64,000 nt of DNA from CAVQJU01 sp963755195 (GTDB lineage Bacteria > Acidobacteriota > Vicinamibacteria > Vicinamibacterales > CAVVIG01), in contig CAVWIZ010000002.1 of assembly GCA_963755195.1 (NCBI GenBank), forward strand, positions 1,302,001 to 1,366,000, written 5' to 3'. Each line of letters begins with the position of its first letter. Within the stretch, counting starts at the first letter, position 1. Under the pieces are notes generated by a model. The model was given only the letters and a program-made list of their open reading frames with translations. It was not told where the DNA came from and made no database searches. Position numbers and translations under genes: made by a program. Shown here one piece after another: positions 19,326 to 29,142 of this stretch.

Positions 19326-20273
19326 CTAGCGCCCGGCCACTCGCTGTGGCCCGCCCGGGGCCAGCAGAAGCGAGTTCACCAGAAAACGCTGGCCGTCGGC
19401 GGCAACGTCGAAGGCGTGGTACGGCGCGTACGGGAAGCGCACTTCGAAGAGCGCCTTCATTCCGCTCACCTCGAAATCCCGGCCGTCGCCGTTGACCGCG
19501 GCCGCCATCAGCTTGCTATCAGGCGCCATGAAGAACAGTTCCTTGCCGTCGCGCCGCCATCGTGCCTGGAATCCCCCGGCTCGCGACACCAGCCACTTCG
19601 AGTCGGACTTCGGAAACGGCATGACATAGACTTCCGCCTGTCCCGATTCGGTGGAGCTGTAGGCCACCCACCGGCCGTTCGGCGAAAACGCCGCCCAGTT
19701 TTCCTGGGCCGCCGTCTTCATCAACGGATACGGCTTGCGATCTCCCGACAAAGGCAGCACCCAGATGTCGTTTCCCGTGCCGGCGCTATTCGTCACGTAC
19801 AGGATGAACTTTCCGTCGGCCGACCAACTCACCGGCCACTTCCCTTCATCGTCTGCCAACAACAACTCCTGACGGTCGCCCGCGCGAGACGACGTCTGAT
19901 AGAGGTCGAGGCCGCGCGTGCGCTGCGAGTTGAACGCAACGCGTCGGCCGTCGGGCGACCAGATGAGCCAGTTCTCATCCGCCACGTTCGCATCGAGCCG
20001 GACGCGACGGCCGTTCGCCACGTCGTACAACCAGAGGTCGCGTTTCCCGGTCGTTTCGTTCAGAACAGCCACCGCCACCTGCTTGCCGTCCGGCGACAGT
20101 TCGAGATTGCCGAGGTCCGCCAGGTCGCCAACCGTGCTGAGCCTCGCGCCGGCACGGTCCACCCACACCAACTGCGACCGAACCACCGGGCGCGCCGGCT
20201 GAGCCACGGCCACAGCGACTGCCGCCACGAGCCAGCCCACCGTGGCGCCGGCTCCGGTCAGGCGCCGACTCAT
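19326..20273 (-). CDS. exported PD40/WD40-like beta-propeller protein
   Basis: 315 residues with an N-terminal signal (VGWLVAAVAVAVAQP). Repeats of the TolB/PD40 type are visible: LELSPDGKQVAV, LIWSPDGRRVAF, VSWSADGKFILY, AAFSPNGRWVAY, ARWRRDGKELFF. The blades resemble the C-terminal propeller of Acidobacterial Ser/Thr kinases, here standing alone without the kinase. Its start overlaps the stop of the M16 peptidase gene (ATGA), so it is co-translated with it. It may recognise peptides or complex components for that peptidase; this is inferred from coupling only. Confidence 0.82.
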   Translation of the reverse strand: MSRRLTGAGATVGWLVAAVAVAVAQPARPVVRSQLVWVDRAGARLSTVGDLADLGNLELSPDGKQVAVAVLNETTGKRDLWLYDVANGRRVRLDANVADENWLIWSPDGRRVAFNSQRTRGLDLYQTSSRAGDRQELLLADDEGKWPVSWSADGKFILYVTNSAGTGNDIWVLPLSGDRKPYPLMKTAAQENWAAFSPNGRWVAYSSTESGQAEVYVMPFPKSDSKWLVSRAGGFQARWRRDGKELFFMAPDSKLMAAAVNGDGRDFEVSGMKALFEVRFPYAPYHAFDVAADGQRFLVNSLLLAPGGPQRVAGR

Positions 20274-23165
20274 TGTGCGAACACCTCGGCGATCGGCGTG
20301 ATCCTGACCTTGTCCGCCGCGATGTTCAGCTTCATCGCGCCTATGATGCGGTCTTCGTCGAGGAGCTCCTTCGGCTTCTCACCGTCGTACCGGATGGTCG
20401 AAACGGCGTCTGACGTCAGCGCCCGCTTCACACCGGCGGCATCCTTCGCCACGATGACGACCGACAGATTCGTGGCGTTCAGATGTCGTTTGATGGCCGC
20501 GTTCACCTGGTCGACCGTCATCGTCCGGAGCTGGCTGCGCATGTACTCGCTGAACTCACCGATTCCGTACCATCGGGAATCGAGCGCGTATCCGAGCTGC
20601 TGGTCCTGCCTGGCCGTCATCACGTAGACGTTCTTCATCAGGTAGTCTCGCGTCTCTTCGAAATCGGCCTTGGCGAGGCCGTGCTGAATCAGGTTCGCGA
20701 GCTCGTGGACGGCGATTCGGAGCGTCATGTGTGCGTTCTCCGGCACGACCGGACGGATCCAGATCTCGAAGATCTGCCTCGTGCGCGCGATGTTGGGGTC
20801 GGGGAAGAACTGGAACATGCCGCGCGGGAACGCCTCGATGTAGGCGTAGTCGCCGTAGTTGATGCCGCGTACCTCTCGAATGCGCTGGTAGAGGCGACCC
20901 GACGACAGACGATGTTCGCCGAGCCAGGCCCGCGCGACCGACAGTGCGGCGAAGTCCTGGTGTGACCGCGTCACGTCGGTGGGAAACCCGAACGAGATAG
21001 CTGTCGCCCGCGTGTCTTTCTCGAGGATCTCCACCTCGATGCCTGACGGCCGCGCCGCCTCGACCTTCACGCGTGGCGCCGCCGATCCGGCAGGAAGCAC
21101 GCCCAGCCGCGCCTGGATTTCCCGAACCATCCCGTCCGGCACATCGCCGCTGACGCCGAGCGTCAGATTTGCCCTCGTGAACGCCTGCCGTGCGAACGCC
21201 TTCACGTCGTCGAGCGTCATGGCACGAAGCGCCGCCTCGGTACCCAGCACCACGTGGCCGTAGGGCGATCCACGAAAGATGTTCGCCTGCAGCCGTTCTT
21301 TGCCGAGTTCTTCCTCGTTGTTCGAACGCAAGTCCTGGACGAGCGAGTTCCGCTGCCGGGTCTTGAGCCGTTCGAAGTCTTCCTGGCGCCAGCCCTGGTC
21401 GAGCAATTGAGGCAACACGATGGCGACAAAGCGCTGCCAGTTGTCGCGGTGGATGACGCCGGTCATGGTCGTCATCTCCTTGTCGGTGCGCGCGCCGAAC
21501 GAGCCCGCGATCGGATAGAGAGCCGCATCGATCTGGTCGATCGTCATCGCCGCGGAACCGGCGCCGGTCAGCATGGCCGCGGTCAGGGCGGCGAGTCCTT
21601 CCTTGCCGGCCGGGTCGTGTGCCGAGCCGACGCCGAACAACAGCTTGAAGTTGATAAGTGGCGACGGGGACTGCTGCAGCACGACAGGCACGTTCGAGGT
21701 GGCCGGTGCGGGCGGCCGAGCGGGTGGAACGCTCGCGGACGACACTGGCGCTCCCGGCGCCGTTTCGGCGCTTCCGGCGGATCTGAACGATCGAAGCGAG
21801 GGGGCCTGCTCGATGCCAGGGGGCAGCGGATCCTTCGAGAGGGTTGCGACGATCAATCCCTGATCGGTGAAGTACTTCTGCGCGGCGGCCGACAGATCGC
21901 CCGGCGTCAGCGAATCGAGCGTCCGGTAGAAGTTGTTCGCCGTCTGGTACGATCGCTTGTACGCCGCGTATCGCGCGACGATGGACGCGACGCGCTCGCT
22001 GCTGTCGATGGTTCGCGCAAACGCATATCGGTTGTTCGACTTGGCCTCGACAAGACGGTCGGCCATCCGTCCCTGGAGAGGAGCCGCGAAGGTCGACAGG
22101 ATCTGATCGCGGACGTACACGGCATCTGCCGCGCTCTTGACGCGCGCCAGCACCGTAAACAGCGACGGATCGAAGCTCGAAGGCGCGTCAACGAGTAACT
22201 GATCGACTTTCTGTTCGTTTACGACCAGCTTCTTGTAGAGATCCGACGTCTGACCAAAGGCCAGCGTGGCGAGCATTTCGACCGCCGCCGAGTCCTTGCC
22301 GTTCTCGTCGAACGCCGGTCCGGCGAATCCGACCGTGACCCACGGCAGGGTGTCGCTCGCCCAGGGGACGTGCACGTATTTCGGCCCGTTCGGCATCGGC
22401 TCGGGCGGAATGGTCACCGGCCCGGCGGAGCCGGCCTTCCAGTTGCCCCAGTATTTCTCGACGAGCGGCAGCACCTGATTCGGCGTCACATCGCCGGCGA
22501 TCACGACGGTGGTGTACTGCGGGCGGTACCAGCGATCGAAGAACAGCTTCGAGTACCGCGTACTCGTTCGGCATGTTCTCGATGTCCCGGATGAACCCCA
22601 TTGTCGTGTGCTTGTAGGTGTGCGTCTGGTAGTACCGGTCGCGCTGGACTTCGATGAGCTTCTCCAGGGGCTCGGCGCTGTTCTTGTTGTATTCGCCGAG
22701 GATCGCGCGCGCTTCTGTCTTGAAATCGGACTCCGAGAACGACAGATTCTGGAACATGTCGGCGTACACGCCGACAATCGTTTCCAGGTCCTCCCTGGCA
22801 AACGTGGCGTAGTAGTGCGTCGAGTCGTCGCCGGTCCCGGCGTTGTCGCGAGCGCCGGCCTTCGTCATGATTTGCCGGTATCGCTCAGGCGGATTCGTCG
22901 GCGTGCCGCGGAACATCAGGTGCTCGAAGAAGTGTGCGAAGCCCGACTTGCCCGGCTCGACTTCGTTGCGTGAGCCGGCCTGAACAGGAATCTGGATGCT
23001 CACGAGATTCGGAAACCCAGTCGGCACGATGATGACCTTCAGGCCGTTGGCCAGCGTCGTCTCCGTCGCGCGAAACGGCAACACATCCCTCGGCGCCGCC
23101 GATTGCGCCGAGACGACAGCGGTGAACGCCGCTGCCGAGAGAATCGTCGACATGCATCGCTGCAT
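20270..23165 (-). CDS. double-domain M16 (pitrilysin-type) zinc peptidase, exported, frameshifted
   Basis: About 960 residues in two M16 halves. From the ATG at 23165 there is a signal peptide, then HFFEH (H78, E81, H82), the inverted zinc motif of M16. The second half has the M16 core without a visible HxxEH and probably serves as the non-catalytic lobe. The frame breaks once: deleting one C at about 22556 joins NMPNEYA to YSKLFFDRWYRPQ, giving an uninterrupted protein, so this is a +1 insertion. The ATG at 23165 has AGAGGG 6 nt upstream. Divergent from the MFS gene across an 8-nt-period repeat. Confidence 0.88.
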
Positions 23166-23176
23166 CGTTGCCCTCT

Positions 23177-23233
23177 TCAATTACTCAATTACCCAATTAC
23201 TCAATTACCCAATCCCTCAATTACCCGATTACG
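23177..23233. repeat. 8-nt-period repeat in a divergent intergenic region
   Basis: Seven imperfect units of TCAATTAC/CCAATTAC type. On the minus strand this gives GTAATTGA/GTAATTGG units ending about 12 nt upstream of the M16 start codon. It is markedly AT-rich against the GC-rich background and occupies the place where the divergent promoters would be expected. Confidence 0.85.
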
Positions 23234-23270
23234 AGATCGCACGATCACTCGTATGGTAGGCTTTGTCGGC

Positions 23271-24590
23271 ATGCGGCTCAAGCGTCCCTCGGCCACCGGA
23301 ACCGTCCTGGGCCTGCTCTGCCTGATGTATCTGATCACCTACGTCGATCGCGTGAATACGGGCACCGCGGGACAGGAGATCAGGCGCGCCTTCAATCTCA
23401 CCAACCTGCAGCTCGGTCACATCCTATCCGCGTGGGCGTATCCGTACGCGCTCTTTCAAATCTTCGGCGGCTGGATCGGCGACCGCTGGGGACCGCGACG
23501 AACCCTGTTTGTGTGCGGCCTCATCTGGGCGACGGCGACGATTCTGACCGGCCTCGCCGGCGGCTTCGTCACCATGTACCTCGCCCGCCTGCTGTTGGGC
23601 ATCGGCGAAGGCGCCACGTTTCCCGTGGCGACGAGAGCGATGCAGAACTGGACGGCGCCTTCCCGGCGGGCGTTCGCGCAGGGCATCACGCACGCGTTCG
23701 CACGTCTGGGCAACACGATCACCCCGCCCCTCGTCGCGTGGCTTATCGCACCGGTCACGCTGACGCTCGCCGGCATTCCCGTGCTGACGCTGGCCTCGAG
23801 CGTCTCATGGCGCAGGCCGTTTGTCGTCCTTGGCTTTGCCAGCCTCGCCTGGGTGATTGTCTGGTTGTGGTACTTCCGAGATGCGCCCAGCGAGCACGCA
23901 GGTATTTCGGCGGCCGAGCTCGACCAGTTGCCAAATCGGGGGCGCGGCGTGGAGCGTCGTCAGGCCTCGGTGCCCTGGAGACGACTCGCAGGGCGGATCT
24001 TGCCCGTGACAGCCGTGTATTTCTGCTACGCCTGGACGCTCTGGCTGTATCTCAACTGGCTCCCCTCGTATTTCCTCCACGAATACAACCTGCAGCTCAG
24101 CCGGTCGGCGCTGTTTACGGCGGCTGTGTTTGCCGGCGGCGTCGGGGGGGACTATCTGGGCGGCATTATCAGCGATCGGATCCTGAAGCGAACCGGCAAC
24201 CTGCGGAAGGCACGACGCGACATGGTGGTCGTCGCGTTGCTCGCCTCGTTCGTGTTCATGCTGCCAGTCTTTCTGACACACAACCTCGTGCTGATCATCC
24301 TCAGCCTCGGCGCCGCCTTTTTCTGCGCGGAGCTGGTCATCGGTCCGATGTGGGCGATTCCGATGGACATCGCGCCCAAGTACTCGGGCACGGCGAGCGG
24401 CATGATGAACACCGGCTCGGCCGTGGCCGCCATCCTCTCGCCGCTGGCCTTCGGCTTCATCGTCGATCGAACGGGAAACTGGCAATTGCCGTTCATCGGC
24501 TCGCTGGGACTCCTGGTCCTCGGCGCCGCACTGGCGTTCACCATGCACCCCGAGACGCCGTTTGAAGCCGACGCTCAAAGCCAGGCTTAG
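23271..24590 (+). CDS. MFS transporter, anion:cation symporter (ACS) type
   Basis: About 439 residues, 12 predicted membrane segments. MYLITYVDRVN...AFNLTNLQLGHILSAWAYPYALFQIFGGWIGDRWGPRR is the typical first half of the ACS family (glucarate, hexuronate, phthalate and similar organic anions), with the DRWGPRR loop motif. The second half begins near RRLAGRILPVTAVYF. The start may be 23271 (GGTAGG 9 nt upstream) or the in-frame ATG at 23253. Neighbouring glycolate-oxidase-like and aminotransferase genes make a hydroxy-acid or sugar-acid substrate plausible. Confidence 0.9.
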   Translation: MRLKRPSATGTVLGLLCLMYLITYVDRVNTGTAGQEIRRAFNLTNLQLGHILSAWAYPYALFQIFGGWIGDRWGPRRTLFVCGLIWATATILTGLAGGFVTMYLARLLLGIGEGATFPVATRAMQNWTAPSRRAFAQGITHAFARLGNTITPPLVAWLIAPVTLTLAGIPVLTLASSVSWRRPFVVLGFASLAWVIVWLWYFRDAPSEHAGISAAELDQLPNRGRGVERRQASVPWRRLAGRILPVTAVYFCYAWTLWLYLNWLPSYFLHEYNLQLSRSALFTAAVFAGGVGGDYLGGIISDRILKRTGNLRKARRDMVVVALLASFVFMLPVFLTHNLVLIILSLGAAFFCAELVIGPMWAIPMDIAPKYSGTASGMMNTGSAVAAILSPLAFGFIVDRTGNWQLPFIGSLGLLVLGAALAFTMHPETPFEADAQSQA

Positions 24591-24639
24591 CCGGACCTCT
24601 TGCTGCGATCTCAGCGATCGCCGCGGTGCACGTGAGTCG

Positions 24640-27492
24640 TCAGCGCGTCAGCGCGAGCTTCATGACGTCGGCCAGATGAAGGGCCTGCCGCCCTGTCGCC
24701 TGCGCGATCTGCTCACGGCAACTGAATCCGTCTGACACGATAGGCGTCGCGGGATCGGCCTGCCGAACCGCGGGCAGGAGGACGCGCTCGCCAATCGCCA
24801 TCGACACGTTGAACTTGCCTGAGTCGAACCCGAACGATCCGGCCATGCCGCAACAACCCGCATCGAGCGACTGGACGTCGGCGCCCATCTTCCTGAGCAG
24901 CGATTCTTCGTCGCTCATCTTCATCAGCGCCTTGTGGTGACAGTGCCCATGGAGGACGAGTGGGCCGGCGAGCCGCGGCGGGATGTACCCCGGCACGCGC
25001 CGCTCCAGGAATTCGCTCAGGAGAAACGTCTGCGCCCGCAGGCGGCCCGCTCGCAGATCGGACGGCAACAGGTTGCGCAGTTCGTCCCGAAACACCGACG
25101 CGCAGCTTGGCTCGAGCACGACGACCGGAATACCGGCATCGATTGGTTCGGCAAGCACATCGAGGATCCGCCGCAGATAGGCCACCGCCTGATCGATGAG
25201 GCCAAAGTCATACAGCGGCCGGCCGCAGCAGAGACGCTGCCGCGGGATGAACACCTTGCACCCGGCCGCCGTCAGGACGTCGAGCGCCGCCTGGCTCGTC
25301 TCCGGGTGGAACGAGTTGTTGAAGGTATCGACCCACAGGATGACGTCGCCGCCGTCGGTCGGCACGTGCCTCGCGCGCGCCAACTTCCGGAAGCTGACCG
25401 GCGCCAGGCGTGGAATCGTTCGCTGCGGCGCGATGTCGAGCGCCTTCTTGACGACGGAGTTGATACCGGGCGCCTGCGTCAGCGCGTTCGCAAGCGACGG
25501 CGCGAGCGACGCCATCTCGAGCCACCGGTCCACCATGCCAAACGCATACGCGTGCAGCGGCCGGCGATGCCGCTCGTAATAGTGCGACAGGAATTCGGCC
25601 CGATACGTCGCGATGTCCACGTTCGTGGGACACTCGGACTTGCAGGCCTTGCACGACAAGCACAGATCGAGTGAGCGCTTGACCTGTTCGTCGTTCCAGC
25701 CGCCGGCGACGACGTCGCCTCGGAGCAACTCGAAGAGCATGCGCGCCCGCCCGCGGGTGCTGTGCTCTTCTTCGAGCGTCACCATGTAGCTGGGGCACAT
25801 CGCGCCCGCGTCCTGTTTCCGGCACTCGCCGATGCCGATGCACCGGAGCGTCGCGTTCGCCATCGACCCCCCGTCGTCGGGGAATTCGAAACGCGTTGGC
25901 AGCTTCAGCGGAGCGTAAGCGGCGCCGAGCCGCAGGTCCTCGGTCGCCGGACGGGCGTTGACGATGTTGTGCGGGTTGAGCTTGTTGTCGGGATCCCAGG
26001 CCGATTTGAACTCGCCAAACGCCGCCATCAACTCGGCGCCGAACATCTTCGGCAGCAGCGCGCTTCGCGATTTCCCGTCGCCGTGCTCGCCTGAAAGCGA
26101 GCCGTCGTAGCGCACCACCAGATCGGCCGCGTCGCTGACGAAGGCCCCGTACTTGGCCACGCCCGCCTGGCTTTGCAGGTCGAAGCTGACCTGCATGTGG
26201 ATGCACCCGTGCCCGAAGTGGCCGTAGAACGTGGCGTTGTATTCGTAGGCGTCCAGCAACCGGCGGAGGTCGCGCAGGTACGGGCCGAGCCGCTCCGGGG
26301 CCACCGCCGCATCGTCCCAGCCTTCCCAACGCGGCGGGGCGCCTGGCATGTTCGCCGCCGCGCGCGGTCCCGACTCGCGCAGCTTCCACACGGCGCGCGA
26401 TTCGGCCGGTGTATAGAGCCGCGTGACGGGCGAGGTGATCGAGCGCTTGAGACTCTCGACCATGCGCGCCGCCGTGTCCGACGCCTGCCCGGGATCGTCC
26501 GAGCCGAACTCCACCAGCAGCACACCGCGGCCCGGCGGCAAGCAGTTCCAGGTTGGCCGCACCCTTCCTGCGAAGGCCGTCCACCATGGCGCCTTCGAAA
26601 CCCTCGAGGCCGATCGGTGCGAACGTGAGGATCTCCGGCACGTGATCGGCCGCCTCGAAGGCGTCGGCGTACCCGAGCCCCACGAGCGCCCGGTGCTGCG
26701 GACTTGCGAATCAGCGTCACTTTCGCGTCGAGCACGATCGCGCACGTCCCCTCGCTGCCCACAAGCGCACGGGCGAGGTGAAACCCTCGCTCCGGCAGCA
26801 GCTCGTCGAGGTTGTAACCGGACACGCGGCGGGGAATCCTGGGAAACTTCGCGCGGATCTGATCGGCGTGTTGACCGGAAAGCGCGCGCAACCGGGAATA
26901 GATCTGCCCGCGGCGTCCCCCCTGCGCGCTTGATCGCCTCGAACTCGGTGTCGCTGGTGGCGCCGACCGTCATCTCCGTGCCGTCGTACAGCAGGACGCG
27001 CAGTTCCTCGACGTTGTCCACGGTCTTGCCGGCGAGCAGCGAATGCGTGCCGCAGGAGTTGTTGCCGATCATTCCGCCGAGCGTGCAGCGGCTGTGCGTC
27101 GAGGGATCGGGGCCGAACGTCAGGCGATCGGTTTCGGCACGGCTTCTCAGGGAATCGAGCACCACGCCGGGCTCGACCCGCGCAAACCGGCGTTCCGGAT
27201 CGATCTCCAGGATCCGGTTCATGTACTTGGTGAAGTCGAGCACGACGGCGACGTTGCAGCACTGGCCGGCGAGGCTCGTGCCGGCGCCCCTCGGAAGGAC
27301 CGGCGCCCCAAATCGCCGGCAGGCGGCCACGGCCGCAATGACGTCGTCCGCATCGCGCGGCACGACGAGACCGAGAGGGACCTGCCGGTAGTTCGACGCG
27401 TCGGTGGCGTAGAGCGCTCGACTCCCGGCATCGAAGCGCACTTCCCCGCGCACTGTTTTCTTCAGTGCCTGTTCGAGCTCGACCGCGATCAC
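24640..27492 (-). CDS. FAD-linked oxidase fused to an iron-sulfur/CCG domain (D-lactate/glycolate dehydrogenase type), frameshifted
   Basis: About 950 codons from the GTG at 27492. The N-terminal FAD_binding_4 domain has PRGAGTSLAGQC and GGMIGNNSCGTHS. The oxidase C-lobe has YGHFGHGCIHMQ and LSGEHGDGKSR. Next come two [4Fe-4S] motifs (CIGIGECRKQ...MCPSY and CLSCKACKSECP) and two CCG cysteine-rich motifs (LCCGRPLYDFG, GCCGMAGSFG). This is a GlcD-GlcF-like fusion that would oxidise a 2-hydroxy acid and pass electrons to quinone. Three +1 shifts near 26540, 26690 and 26910 interrupt the frame and each is repaired by removing one base. The GTG overlaps the aminotransferase stop (GTGA), so synthesis is coupled. 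Confidence 0.88.
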   Translation of the reverse strand: MIAVELEQALKKTVRGEVRFDAGSRALYATDASNYRQVPLGLVVPRDADDVIAAVAACRRFGAPVLPRGAGTSLAGQCCNVAVVLDFTKYMNRILEIDPERRFARVEPGVVLDSLRSRAETDRLTFGPDPSTHSRCTLGGMIGNNSCGTHSLLAGKTVDNVEELRVLLYDGTEMTVGATSDTEFEAIKRAGGTPRADLFPVARAFRSTRRSDPREVSQDSPPRVRLQPRRAAAGARVSPRPCACGQRGDVRDRARRESDADSQVRSTGRSWGSGTPTPSRRPITCRRSSRSHRSASRVSKAPWWTAFAGRVRPTWNCLPPGRGVLLVEFGSDDPGQASDTAARMVESLKRSITSPVTRLYTPAESRAVWKLRESGPRAAANMPGAPPRWEGWDDAAVAPERLGPYLRDLRRLLDAYEYNATFYGHFGHGCIHMQVSFDLQSQAGVAKYGAFVSDAADLVVRYDGSLSGEHGDGKSRSALLPKMFGAELMAAFGEFKSAWDPDNKLNPHNIVNARPATEDLRLGAAYAPLKLPTRFEFPDDGGSMANATLRCIGIGECRKQDAGAMCPSYMVTLEEEHSTRGRARMLFELLRGDVVAGGWNDEQVKRSLDLCLSCKACKSECPTNVDIATYRAEFLSHYYERHRRPLHAYAFGMVDRWLEMASLAPSLANALTQAPGINSVVKKALDIAPQRTIPRLAPVSFRKLARARHVPTDGGDVILWVDTFNNSFHPETSQAALDVLTAAGCKVFIPRQRLCCGRPLYDFGLIDQAVAYLRRILDVLAEPIDAGIPVVVLEPSCASVFRDELRNLLPSDLRAGRLRAQTFLLSEFLERRVPGYIPPRLAGPLVLHGHCHHKALMKMSDEESLLRKMGADVQSLDAGCCGMAGSFGFDSGKFNVSMAIGERVLLPAVRQADPATPIVSDGFSCREQIAQATGRQALHLADVMKLALTR

Positions 27493-28682
27493 CTGACCTG
27501 CGCGGGTTCGACGGACATGTGCATCGGGGTGAGAGAATCGAGCGCGGCCAGGATGCCACCCGCCTTGTGCGGCACGCCGGCCTCGCGCAGTCCCATCTCG
27601 ACGCCGCTCAGCGTGGCCATCAGCATGAGATCGTTGAAGCTGCCGAGGTGGCCGATGCGAAAGACGCGGCCAGCCAGCTTCGAAAGGCCGACCCCGAGCG
27701 ACATGTTGAACCGCTCGAGGATGACCTGGCGCAGCCGGTCGGCGTCGTGACCGTCGGGCAGAAAGACGGCCGTCATCGAGCTCGAGTATTCGCGGGGATC
27801 TTCGCACACAATCTCGAGGCCCCACGCCCGCACGGCGGCGCGGGTCGCTTCGGCGTGGCGATCGTGCCGCCGGAATACGTTCTGCAGCCCTTCGTCCTGC
27901 AGCATCTGCAAGGCTTCGCGCAGGCCGTAGAAGAGGTTCGTCGCGGGCGTGTACGGGAAGAAGCCCGATTCGTTCTGCTTGATGATCTCGTCCCATTCCC
28001 AGTAGTGGCGCGGCAGCGTCGCGATCTTGCTGGCGCGCCGCGCCTTGTCGGACACGGCCACGAACCCGAGGCCCGGCGGAATCATGAGCCCCTTCTGCGA
28101 TCCGCACACCGTGACGTCCACGCCCCACTCGTCCTGGCGATAGTCGATCGACGCCAGCGACGACACGGCATCCACGATCAGCAACGCCGGGTGATTGGCG
28201 CGGTTCATCGCGCGTCGAAGATCGGGGATGCGACTGGTGACGCCCGTCGAGGTTTCGTTGTGAACGACCACCACCGCCTTGAATTCGTGCGCCCGATCGG
28301 CCTGGAGCCGCGATTCGAGCTCGGCCTCTGACGCGCCGCGGCGCCAGTTGCCTGGCACATAGTCCACGCGCAGGCCGAGCCGTTCGGCGATCTTCTTCCA
28401 GCTGAGCGAGAAGTGACCGGTCTCGAAAATCAGGACACGGTCGCCAGGCGACAGCGTATTGACCAGGGCCGCTTCGGACGCACCCGAACCAGAGCTCGGA
28501 TACATGACGACCGCGCCGGTCGTCTTGAAAACCGTGCGCAGGCCGGCCAGCAGTTCCGCGGTGAGCGCGGCGAACTCCGGCCCGCGGTGGTCGATGACCG
28601 GACGCGCCATCGCGCGCAGCACGCGATCGGGGACGTTGGTCGGACCGGGAATCTGGAGAAAATGCCAGCCGGATTGAGTCAT
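27489..28682 (-). CDS. class V aminotransferase, serine/alanine-glyoxylate type
   Basis: 397 residues, fold-type I. IPGPTNVPDRVLRAM at the N-terminus, SSGSGASEAAL phosphate-binding loop, IVDAVSSLASIDYRQDEWGVDV, and CGSQKGLM with the PLP lysine K197, as in serine-glyoxylate or alanine-glyoxylate aminotransferases. It would make glycine from glyoxylate, which the coupled 2-hydroxy-acid oxidase could supply by oxidising glycolate. Overlaps both neighbours by 4 nt (stop with the oxidase start, start with the SnoaL-like stop). Confidence 0.93.
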   Translation of the reverse strand: MTQSGWHFLQIPGPTNVPDRVLRAMARPVIDHRGPEFAALTAELLAGLRTVFKTTGAVVMYPSSGSGASEAALVNTLSPGDRVLIFETGHFSLSWKKIAERLGLRVDYVPGNWRRGASEAELESRLQADRAHEFKAVVVVHNETSTGVTSRIPDLRRAMNRANHPALLIVDAVSSLASIDYRQDEWGVDVTVCGSQKGLMIPPGLGFVAVSDKARRASKIATLPRHYWEWDEIIKQNESGFFPYTPATNLFYGLREALQMLQDEGLQNVFRRHDRHAEATRAAVRAWGLEIVCEDPREYSSSMTAVFLPDGHDADRLRQVILERFNMSLGVGLSKLAGRVFRIGHLGSFNDLMLMATLSGVEMGLREAGVPHKAGGILAALDSLTPMHMSVEPAQVR

Positions 28683-29125
28683 AGCGCGGGCTTTGCCTTG
28701 AGGATGCCAACCTGCATCAGCACGCTCGTGAAATCGTAGATGCGTCGCTCGGCGACGATGAGATCATCCCGCATCGTAAACAGGTGCATCACCGGCACTC
28801 GAAACCGCTTGCCTGTGGGCGGCAGCCCCATGAACCCGCCGATGTCGGTGCCCGAGAGCGTCACGACCTGCGCGACGCGGTCTCCGTCGATCAGCACTTC
28901 CTCGCTGCTCACGACGAGATCGGGAAACCACGTGAAGATCGCCTGGTGGGCCTGCTCGATCGCCTTGCGGCCCGTGACCGTGCCAACCATCGGGCTTTCG
29001 ACGACGCAGTCCTCTGAATGCAGGGCCACAAGGGACCGTACATCGTGCCGATCCATCGCCGCCTGCCGGCGGTCCAACAACGTGACGATTTTCTCGCGCG
29101 TCATCTTCTTGGTCATTTCCGACAC
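28679..29125 (-). CDS. SnoaL-like/ester-cyclase-like small protein
   Basis: 148 residues with the NTF2-like cone pattern: helix TREKIVTLLDRRQAAMDRHDVRSLVALHSEDCVVESP, then GRKAIEQAHQAIFTWFPDLVV, GDRVAQVVTLSGTDIGGFMGLPPTGKRFRVPVMHLFTMRDDLIVAERRIYDF. This GLPPTGK...F sequence is typical of SnoaL-like polyketide-cyclase homologues. Role unknown; co-translated with the aminotransferase (ATGA overlap), so probably a small accessory enzyme of the same pathway. Confidence 0.85.
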   Translation of the reverse strand: MSEMTKKMTREKIVTLLDRRQAAMDRHDVRSLVALHSEDCVVESPMVGTVTGRKAIEQAHQAIFTWFPDLVVSSEEVLIDGDRVAQVVTLSGTDIGGFMGLPPTGKRFRVPVMHLFTMRDDLIVAERRIYDFTSVLMQVGILKAKPAL

Positions 29126-29142
29126 CGGCCCGGCTCGCCGCG

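Noticed and set aside
18474..20627. 717-codon plus-strand frame across the MocR, propeller and M16 genes
   Set aside because: Runs through two opposite-strand genes and out of frame through MocR; no domain.
27493..28710. N-terminal extension of the FAD/FeS oxidase
   Set aside because: Out-of-frame reading of the aminotransferase gene; the oxidase begins at the GTG at 27492.
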